From Acanthosepion pharaonis (Eukaryota > Mollusca > Cephalopoda > Sepiida > Sepiidae): DNA of 64,000 nt. The position numbers were made by a program, and so were the translations under genes. The stretch is from the NCBI GenBank assembly GCA_903632075.3, contig CAHIKZ030000059.1, positions 1,034,719 through 1,098,718 of the forward strand, written 5' to 3'. Shown here piece by piece: positions 56,160-64,000 of the stretch (position 1 is the stretch's first letter; each line of letters begins with the position of its first letter). The notes below the pieces were generated by a model. That model saw only the letters and a program-made list of their open reading frames with translations. It did not search any database and was not told the origin of the DNA.

Positions 56160-56510
56160 TCATTCTGGTCAGTTTCCATAAAACCTATTTTTATTTAAAC
56201 AACGTTGTATTGTGCGAGTACTTACGCTGAAACCCATCGTCTCTGAATTTTTGGCGATGTCTTTCAAAACAACACTTGGGTTTACACTAATATCGCGATA
56301 CAGTTTTCAGTTACAATTTTGGTTTTCTTCCACCTGCAGACTAATTTTTGTTATGCCAAACTGTTTAAACTTCTTTTTAACGAACTGTACCGTATATCTT
56401 AGGATAACCAACCGGCTTGAAATAATGCTGTAACTATTTCCCGTATTGTGGAAGTTAATAATTCTTCGTCTGAAGTCAACGCTAAGATTCTTTGGTTTCC
56501 CCATCGTGTT
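56160..56510 (-). pseudogene. Tc1-like transposase N-terminal fragment
   Basis: The minus strand starts MGKPKNLSVDFRRRIINFHN, TGNSYSIISSRLVILRYTVQ, FVKKKFKQFGITK, the first helix-turn-helix of Tc1-like transposases. After a frameshift it continues NPSVVLKDIAKNSETMGFSV, STRTIQRCLNKNRFYGN and a stop, the second DNA-binding half. The DDE domain is absent. Different lineage from the 52.4- and 57.2-kb elements. Confidence 0.8.
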
Positions 56511-56882
56511 GTTAACGTAAGAATAACAATGGCGACAATTTTGTGCACCACGTAATGTTCTTTGCTGGAATTATCACAAATAGTCCAGTGAATAAATGGT
56601 GTAGAAGGCTTCACCGATAAAATAACTACGTAAATTACTTTTACTTACATCAGTCAATTTAAAACGATATTTTGTACTGTACGTATAATTTTGTCTTTTT
56701 TATTTTGCATAATTCACCTGCCACATTTGATGTATTTAAGCTATTGTTTTGAAAATTGATTTTTATATTCTTTTCTGTGTGCTTATTAACATATAAAATC
56801 CTGGCATCATAAGAGGATTAGATTATTAGAAATGAAAAAAATATTCAAAATTAATGAGTGTACTAATAATTTCCTCGTTGAT

Positions 56883-56883
<1 letters not shown>

Positions 56884-56936
<53 letters not shown>

Positions 56937-56971
56937 TAATGTTTATATATATATATACAGTTTATATATGT

Positions 56972-57007
<36 letters not shown>

Positions 57008-57089
57008 TTTCATGTGTTTCTATATATGTATATATAAAATGTACATTATACGTATATGTCATATATCTAAAATGTATATTAAATGTACG

Positions 57090-57141
<52 letters not shown>
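56884..57141. repeat. Compound (TG)n(TA)n array
   Basis: TG units at 56884-56900, followed by several TA arrays to 57001, and another TA array at 57095-57141. It forms the left neighbourhood of the Tc1 insertion; the poly-YI frames are artefacts. Confidence 0.95.
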
Positions 57142-57145
<4 letters not shown>

Positions 57146-57169
57146 CACTTATATATGTCTGTGTATATA

Positions 57170-57375
57170 CAGTGGGGGCAATAAATATTCGGACGCACGA
57201 AAAATTGTATTTTTATAAATGTAAAAACCTTAACTAAAACAAATTTTGATTCATTTTATGTGTAAAGATACATTTTATTAAAAAAATAGTAATAAACTTA
57301 ATTCTTATTCTAACAGAAATTAATGCATTTTTTTCATTTTAACTGATGAAAAAAGTATTCGTACAAAACAAAAAA
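57170..57375. repeat. Left terminal inverted repeat of Tc1 element
   Basis: Pairs with 58545-58747. Outer motif near CAATAAATATTCGGACG and inner motif AAAAAGTATTCGTACAAAAC are probable transposase-binding sites by analogy with IR/DR elements. Shared interior words include AAATTAATGCATTTTT and CTTAATTC. Confidence 0.85.
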
Positions 57376-57392
57376 AAGCATAGTAACTTAAT

Positions 57393-58406
57393 TTAATACT
57401 TGGTAGAATATCCTTTATTGAGTTCAACAGCTAACAGTCTATTCCTGTACGTCTCAACTAATGATTTGCACATATTGAGTGGTATTTTGTCCCATTCTTC
57501 TTGGCATATTTTCTTCAAATTCCTGTTATTTCTTGGTGCTCTTTTCCCAATTTGAATCTTCAAATATCGCCATAAATTCTCAATTGGGTTCAAGTCTGGG
57601 GACAGACTTGGCCATTGCAAGACATCAACGTTACTTTCAGCTAACCATCTCCTTTTAGACCTAGCGGTATGCTTAGGATCATTATCCAGTTGGAAAACCC
57701 AATCAGGAGGTAGCCGAAGTCTCTCAACAGAATGCATTAAATTGTCTTGCAGGATTTTCTGGTAGCTTTCGGCATTTATCTTGCAATCCATTATTGATAT
57801 TCTGTCAAAACCTTTTGCAGCCCCACATCATGATACTGCCACCACCAAACTTTACAGTTGGCAACGTGTTCTTTGGTAAGTAGGCGTCACCGTCCTTCCT
57901 CCACACATGATGTCGATAATTATGACCAAACAACTCTATTTTAGTTTCATCTGTCCATCATACTTTTTCCCAAAACGAATATTCTTTATCCTTATGCTCT
58001 CTAACGAATTTTAGCCTAGCATCTCTGTGTCGTTTCAAGAGGAGTGGAGTTTTCCTTGGGATGCGTGATTTCAGACTGTTTTTGTGTAGTTCATTACTTA
58101 TTGTATGCTTGGTTACTTTAATCCCTAATGCACGCAGATGTTCCTGCAGCTCTTCTCGGGTAACCCGTGGATTTTGTTGGATCTGGCGTCCTAATATCCT
58201 TGCTGATGTTAGAGAAATCTTCCTCGGAGCAACTGCTCGTCTTCGGTTTTCGACCCTGTTACGAGTTTTAAACCTTGCAATGTACGAAGCAATTGTAGTA
58301 AAAGGAATATTCAGGTTGTTAGAAATCGTTCTGTAACTGTTCCCATCTTCCAAAGAGACAAAATGTGTTGGTTTTGTGAAATAGTCAATTCTTTACCTTT
58401 AGGCAT
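57393..58406 (-). pseudogene. Tc1-like transposase, DD34E, frameshifted
   Basis: Starts MPKGKELTIS at 58406. A one-base shift precedes LEDGNSYRTISNNLNIPFTT (first HTH). RVTREELQEHLRALGIKVTK and KTPLLLKRHRDARLKFVREH follow. A TGA interrupts just before WTDETKIELFGHN (first catalytic Asp). A second shift lies after SIMMWG. Then WVFQLDNDPKHTARSKRRWL (second Asp) and SPDLNPIENLWRYLK (Glu), with 34 residues between Asp and Glu. The catalytic triad survives, but one stop and two frameshifts inactivate the gene. The nuclear DNA-binding and cut-and-paste role is inferred from the family. Confidence 0.9.
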
Positions 58407-58544
58407 TATTAGAACCTTCTCGTAAGACTAGAAATTGCAGAATGCTCTGATAATGGCTAATAGCGTTAACTAAAATTACTGATAGCATTACTGGAACATT
58501 CTAGAATATACTTTTTTCATAATTGATTATTTTATGCTAATAGT

Positions 58545-58747
58545 TGATTTGTACGAATACTTTTTCAGCAGTTAGAATTTAAAAATGCATTAATTTCTGT
58601 TAGAATATGAATGAATTAAGTTTATTATTATTTTTTAATAGTATGTGTCTTTATACATAAAATGTGCCGAGATTTGTTTTATTTAAAGCTTTTACATTTA
58701 TAAAAATACAATATTTCAAGTGTACGAATATTTATTTTCCCCCCCTG
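58545..58747. repeat. Right terminal inverted repeat of Tc1 element
   Basis: Inverse of 57170-57375, including TTTGTACGAATACTTTTTCA (inner) and ACGAATATTTATTTTCCCCC (outer). Small differences from the left repeat show moderate age. Confidence 0.85.
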
Positions 58748-58749
58748 TA

Positions 58750-61110
58750 TAATTTTAAGATTGTGTTTCAATAATTGTTTGACCATTTTATTTCTGGATG
58801 TTAACAATTTTCAAAGCAATCAGTAATTATAGTCCTCGATATCAGAATATGAACATTAATAAGGCTAATAAATAAATATTCAATTATCGTGGCCCTACAT
58901 TGAGTTTCAATGGCATCATATATCCTTTTCAATTATGACTAAATTTCATCTATATATAACACAGAAACACGCATAGATGAATTAATGCACGCCTATATTC
59001 ATATATGAATTCACACACTCAATCCCACACCTATATATACATAAAATAAATAATTATCAATCTGTTTATAAAGCTTCAGAATAAGCTTAGATTGATATGA
59101 TAAATGTAATATATGAATTTAAGCATATGTTTTTATTAAATAAAACTGTTTACAGTAACTTAATTATTTTGTGCAACCCTTTTTTTTCGTATCGCAAAGG
59201 ATAGTATAATTTTGTCATCTATTTTTCATTTATTTATATATTTCCATCGGTTGTATATGACATGAATCGAGACACAATGTATTTGACAATTATTTTCTGA
59301 CAGAAGCGCAACGTTTTAACTTGTCAAACCATTGAATGGAGACCAAAGATATCAAAAACACATTTTCCTGATAAAAAAACAAATTGTTTTAAATGATAAG
59401 AGATAAATTATGATAAGTAATAGAGAAGAATGTATTGACAAGTAAATGGTTGTGGTGTCGCATGTCTTGAGTAAAGATTTTACATGAAAATAATCATTCC
59501 ACCTTCAACATAGAAGAAAACAACGTAATAATTTGAAATATTGTATGCAGTAAATTTATTGATCTTTTCAAAATTGATGATGCCGTGATGATAATGCAGA
59601 AATATCTTTGTATAAAAACAATATCTTTTCATTTCATTTCTTCATTTGATTTCGTTTCTATAAATCTATTCATCAAATCAGATGGGACGTTACCGAGCAT
59701 GTGTATTCACACATTCCTTGCAAATAATTTTACGCTGCATGATGACTGAGATTGTAAAAATGTTTTGGACGTCAATGGATTTAACACTTCACATTTTTTT
59801 TTAATCCATAGATTGTTAGATGAGATGATCTATATTTTTCTAAGGCTATTGCGTTAAGAAAATATCTGGAACCTCGACTGGAATCGGAACTTCATTTTTT
59901 TTGGTTTTTAAATTGATTGTTAATCATTTAATTTTCCAGCACATTTGAAAAGCACTGGGTATTCGTCTGGATACAACATTTTTTTTCGACGTTTTTTAAA
60001 TTGATGATTGTAATTATCGGTGATTTTCCATGATTTTGTAAGGCAAAAATATAAAAAAAGTGAACTTCTATCGGAAATAAGTGTGTAGTAGACTAAGGCA
60101 CAATTACCTGAGAAAGATAAATATTTATTAATAATAAATGACTGGATCCTTTCATTCTATCAAAGAACAAAAGTCGTATGATTTTGAAATGAACAAGCGT
60201 ATCAGTAAAAGGAAATATTTCAACACTTGTTAATTTACCAGAGCTATTTCTAATGCAACTGCTATGAGAATCTGGTTTGAATGTTAATTCAAACGAATCG
60301 TCTTGTCTCTCGAATTATTTAAATCTCAGGACATTCTCAAAAACTCCATACATACACCACTAAATCTAATCATGCCCGGATATGCGTACACATATGTGTA
60401 CATTTAACGTAGGAAAGCAAAAGTGTGTCAAAGTTTGATAAATGAACACGACTGGCATAATTAAAGCAAAGGAGAAGAAAAATCCGCCGCCAGGCGGTGA
60501 TTTAAATTTGGTTCAGAATGCAAATCTAAAAAGTGATTAGTAAAGTCTATTGCAGTTAAAAGTTCTCAAGTCCTTCTTTTTCTCTACAAGATGCCAGATG
60601 AGGAGATTATTCTGCATTGTTCCTACCTCGACTATTTTCTTTTTTTTTAATCTACTTACTCCTAAATCAAAATAAATAAAGCTGGTTATAAACAGCATGT
60701 GGGGTTTTATTTCAATAATAATATTCTCGCTACGACAGATATTCACAAAACAAAAAAACCCTTGGGCTCCCCGATAAGAATGTTCTGTGACAAAACAAGA
60801 AGCCTTTATCCAAAACTTGGAGTTGGTTACTTGGTAAAATTTGGGATTTGAACATAAAAAAAAACCACTTCGCTCGTGTAAATAAAGAGTGCGGCAGACA
60901 TACCTGTACAACCTCCAACATAGTGGTAAGTTTGCTTGGCCCACCATCATGGACTCGCCTGGTGGTATAAGGGGTCTTATTTTCTAAACTAAAGCTACTG
61001 ATCACCTAGTGATCGCATTAAAGCGTATGGAACTGGGAGTCGTGGCCCCTCACTGCTAAACTAGAATTTGATTTGGGTTTGTGTGAAGATGGAGATGATA
61101 TATCAAATTT
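58750..61110. other. No gene recognised
   Basis: The longest stretch here without an identified element. 60860-61060 is less AT-rich (GGCCCACCATCATGGACTCG, GGGAGTCGTGGCCCCTCACT) and may be a repeat fragment. The two overlapping minus-strand frames at 60537-61005 (137 and 91 codons) have no domain I recognise. Confidence 0.5.
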
Positions 61111-61118
61111 GTTTGTTC

Positions 61119-61375
61119 TATATATATATATATATATATAAAATGTTTGTTTATATATATATATATATAAAATGCCCAAAATATATATATATATATATAT
61201 ATAATAATGTTTATTTATATATATAAATAAATATATATGCCACCAAGATATATTTACCGGAATATATATATATAAAATATATTATAGGAACCATATATAT
61301 ATATATAAACAATAAATATATATATAAATATTTGTTCCTATTATATATTTATATATATATAAAATGGACGTTTAT

Positions 61376-61407
<32 letters not shown>

Positions 61408-61820
61408 CCGAGTTTAAGTTTAATATATATATATATATATATATATAGATAATAGTTATATATATATATGGACAGTTTGTTTATATATATATATATATAT
61501 ATAGGGGAAGTTTGTTGCTATATATATATATTATGTTTTACATCTATATATCAATGAATAAAAAAGGCTTTATATAGTTATATATATATGAAATGTTTTC
61601 TTTATATATATATATTATATACTGGCGTTTGATTTTTAAAGAACTATATATAAGGAACATTTATTTATATATATATATATATAGCATAACAACAAAAATA
61701 TATATATATATATAACTCGAATAGAAAATATATGATATAATCAAGATGTTGATATTCCAATATATATATAAATATGAAGTTAGGAAGGAATTTGTTTATA
61801 TATAAATCTGTCTTCGATTT
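61119..61820. repeat. TA-rich block with interspersed short unique words
   Basis: About 25 short TA arrays separated by 10-30 bases, many containing variants of AAAATGTTTGTTTATATA (61140, 61207, 61585). One word, ATGATATAATCAAGATGTTG plus ATATTCC, is present at 61732-61758 and again at 62112-62138, indicating a local duplication of about 380 bases. Confidence 0.85.
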
Positions 61821-62326
61821 ATTCGTTTAAATTTTTATTATTGTTATTTATAGAAACACATGCATACAATTAAAACTTAATGTTTGATTTATATAGAAAA
61901 TTATATATATTATATTGCTGTTGCGACAGAATTTGTACATGAAAAAGGTTTTATGAGATATCTTGGTAAGGGTCATTCTGCTATTGAACCTTATGAACAG
62001 GTGCTATATAATATAAAGTTCTGTAACAAATATATAGAAACCACATACTTGAGGACTACCAACAGTATATACAATTAAAATGGATAGAATATACAATATA
62101 AGAAAAAATAATGATATAATCAAGATGTTGATATTCCGCAACATAGAGGAAATGTTTGGATGGATATAGTCATATATACTAGAAAGCTGTATATTTATAA
62201 ATTGTTTGTTTTAAGAGAAAGATTATATAAATTATATAGTGAAAAACAGTTCCGGCTGCTCGATTAATAAATGCGTAATGTTTGTTGAGAGGAACGGATA
62301 AAAATTACGCACAAGATATATATATA

Positions 62327-62362
<36 letters not shown>

Positions 62363-62920
62363 TAATCAAACATCAACTGGTTATATTATTCAATTTGGGA
62401 AAACCTTGACTGGTCATACCCCATTTGTGGGAATATGTCCTCGCCCGTGACAGAGATGACACAAAAAACACTATTGTTTCCATCAGCGGTTAAAATGGGT
62501 TCTCCAGACACAGGAATATCTCCGTCTATTCCTTCAAAAGTGTGTTTTTCTTTCTCATAGATAAATATTCATACAAATATATACGATGCAAGATGTATAA
62601 AGATAAAAATTCTAATATTGACATGTTCTCTGTGTGATTTTTGTGACAATGTTGTATATATATTATATATATATTTAGTTTTGTGCATGTCTTAGTAACA
62701 AAAGCATCTCAAAGAACAAAGCATGTTTGTCACAATTCTTTTCAATTGTTCCGTTTCTTCTTATGTGTCGTGTGCTTTCAGGGCGGATATGATAATGCCC
62801 ATAATAAGGGAATAAATCTTTTGCACCTCCTTCCTCTGCCTCCTCCCACAGAGTTCTGTTCTGTCATCCATTCAGCAAAGGCCCTTTATATTTTGTGTTT
62901 GCATTGTTTTACCTTGATTC
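61821..62920. other. No gene recognised; (TA)n at 62319-62358
   Basis: AT-rich with one TA array. The 62393-62530 part has a unique, moderately GC-rich stretch (CCCATTTGTGGGAATATGTC) without identified function. Confidence 0.5.
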
Positions 62921-62924
62921 TTTA

Positions 62925-63125
62925 TTCTCTATTCGACCCGTGAGTATCAGATTCTCCAGCGACCCTTTCCCCATTATGTGTCCCAGGAACTTCAGCTGAC
63001 TCTTACTGATGTTAAGTATAAGCCTCCTCCTCATTTATATTCTAAGTCTTGATCGTTGCTCACACACTCGGTCCATAATATCCTTATCCTTCTGTAGAAC
63101 CACATCGCTGTCGCCTTGTGTCTCT
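62925..63125 (-). mobile_element. LINE C-terminal fragment (RTE/I-like)
   Basis: The minus strand contains degenerate FLGH(I/V)MxKGSLENLILTG coding sequence (nucleotide block GTGAGTATCAGATTCTCCAG on the plus strand). It is nearly the same as in 17040-17500. Adjacent to, and opposite in strand from, the same LINE at 63245-63680. Confidence 0.6.
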
Positions 63126-63244
63126 CCTTCATCAGTGTTCGCAATTTTTTTTAAATATTTGTATTCATAATAAATATTAGATAATTAGTATCTTTATTTA
63201 TTTTTTCCATTTCGCATTAATGATTTTTCATCAAAGAAAAGACA

Positions 63245-63680
63245 GCTGAAATGTTACGGGATATATGGCCTCATGTATGGCAGCGAATGCTGAACAATCT
63301 CTTCAAATATGAAGAAGGGACTTGAAGCAAAAGAATTATGGTTATATAGAAAGATGCTGAGGATACCATGAACCGAACATATGAGCAACGATGAGGTTTT
63401 GGAGAAAATGGAAACAAAAAGGAAACTTATAATTAACATCAGTAAGAGAGTTGAAATTTCTGGGGCATGTAATGAGGAAAGAGGTCTTGGAAAACCTGAC
63501 ACTCACAGGACTGAGCGACAAAAGAAAAAATCGAGTAACATACTTGATGATCTTGAGTAAATGGATGGTAGAACAGTGTTTGGGGAAATAACAAAACTTA
63601 ATAAAAGCTACAAGGGAGAGGAAGATTTTGATGGCCATGATCACCTACGTCCCGAAGGGACACGGCACATAAAAGTAGAA
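63245..63680 (+). mobile_element. LINE RT C-terminal remnant (RTE/I-like), most complete copy
   Basis: Plus-strand translation: MKKGLEAKELWLYRKMLRIP, a stop for Trp, then TEHMSNDEVLEKMETKRKLI. In another frame it continues with FLGHVMRKEVLENLTLTGLS and LSKWMVEQCLGK..TKLNKS. It ends GHGT-like (the WRxMxxHVxxGHGT end of the family). Several shifts and stops. Together with 62925-63125 it forms an opposed pair. Confidence 0.7.
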
Positions 63681-63794
63681 AATAATAATCCTACTTCAAG
63701 CAAAATATATATTTCATTTGAAATTAGTTTATAGCAACTGTATGAAACACTATCGACATTATAAGTCCTATAAATTCATACACAGATGTGCTTA

Positions 63795-64000
63795 AGGACA
63801 CATGGCACTGTGGATAAAGGCGTTGCTTTGATCTAGTGACAGGACCCAAACAGTTGTGAGTTCAATACCTGGTTAACGCTGTGGAGGACTTGGAGACGTG
63901 AATTAACAGAAGATAACTGATAACCTGGCACTTGGAACTAGAACTACCCCAGCGAGCGAAATAAAGAGTTCAGTTTGGCATTCCAACTACCTGATGAAGG
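63795..64000 (+). mobile_element. tRNA-headed ribozyme-SINE, cut by window end
   Basis: Head: GGACACATGGCACTGTGGAT, AAAGGCGTTGCTTTGATC and GTTGTGAGTTCAATACCTGG (B box). Body: GAATTAACAGAAGATAACTG. Tail: GGCACTTGGAACTAGAAC, GCGAAATAAAGAGTTCAGTT and CCTGATGAAGG at the last base. It is the same order as the minus-strand unit at 47690-48055. CTGATGA at 63991-63997 is the 5' core of a ribozyme-like motif that continues beyond the window. Confidence 0.75.

Larger units (their letters stand above)
57170..58747 (-). mobile_element. Tc1-like transposon, complete ends, inactive
   Basis: The element starts CAGTGGGGGCAATAAATATTC and ends GAATATTTATTTTCCCCCCCTG, each next to TA, the expected target-site duplication (57168-57169 and 58748-58749). 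The inverted repeats run about 200 bases each side. They have a second inner motif AAGTATTCGTAC (about 57352) mirrored at about 58552, i.e. an IR/DR arrangement. Total length 1578 bp, normal for Tc1 elements. The encoded transposase is broken. Confidence 0.95.

Noticed and set aside
56854..57237. Long frames rich in YIYIYI / HTHTH, here and at 8643, 21119, 33644, 34253, 39934, 42329 and 48822
   Set aside because: They are translations of (TA)n and (CA)n microsatellites, which lack stops in some phases; no protein is implied.
60537..61005. Overlapping 137- and 91-codon minus-strand frames
   Set aside because: Two mutually overlapping frames in AT-rich DNA with no recognisable motif and K/F runs; probably chance.

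Overview
This window reads as animal (metazoan) non-coding DNA with no host protein-coding gene that I can support. It is AT-rich and full of long (TA)n arrays, many abutting (TG)n, (CA)n, (CT)n or (GA)n. It carries many decayed transposable elements. SINEs with 5S rRNA-like or tRNA-like heads that share a tail, CR1/Jockey-like and RTE-like LINE 3' ends, Penelope-like elements and Tc1/mariner relics together suggest a mollusc, probably a coleoid cephalopod such as an octopus. That placement is inference. Every long reading frame I could identify belongs to a mobile element. The rest are short, mostly antisense or repeat-encoded frames.

Layout. 0-5 kb: a 40-bp satellite (393-708), the minus-strand copy of a GC-rich LTR-like element (1785-2900), a purine-rich tract and a tRNA-type SINE. 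5-20 kb: a palindromic MITE (6490-6754), a 5S-derived SINE, LINE fragments, a ribozyme-bearing SINE family (14.4-15.6 kb) and a run of three adjacent hairpin elements (18.2-18.7 kb). 20-30 kb: the second copy of the GC-rich element in opposite orientation (22.95-24.41 kb), LINE RT and C-terminal pieces, and a 1.3-kb TA-rich block containing a tandem array (27.5-28.9 kb). 30-46 kb: a mariner-type relic, an LTR-like sequence, a 5'-truncated Penelope-like element with RT and GIY-YIG remnants (38.8-39.9 kb), its terminal repeat and a second copy of that repeat (42.25 kb), and three long hairpins (33.4, 42.5, 45.3 kb). 46-64 kb: an inverted pair of ribozyme-SINE units (47.7-48.2 kb), LINE pieces, mariner and Tc1 relics, the best-preserved element, a Tc1-like transposon with about 200-bp inverted repeats (57170-58747), a second TA-rich block, and another ribozyme-SINE cut by the window end.

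The main observation is a recurrent RNA-like motif: CTGANGA, a short GC-rich hairpin, then GAAA and a UH-type cleavage triplet. It occurs about fifteen times on both strands in unrelated sequence contexts: Penelope-like terminal repeats, a tRNA-headed SINE family, and the arms of long palindromes inserted in (TA)n. The arrangement matches the hammerhead ribozyme core, with very short or palindromic stem III and one extra base before stem II. Small hammerhead variants are known from Penelope-like elements, so the inference is that one retroelement-ribozyme module has spread through several non-autonomous families here. The best copy is 42709-42743. Activity is untested and several copies have damaged core positions.
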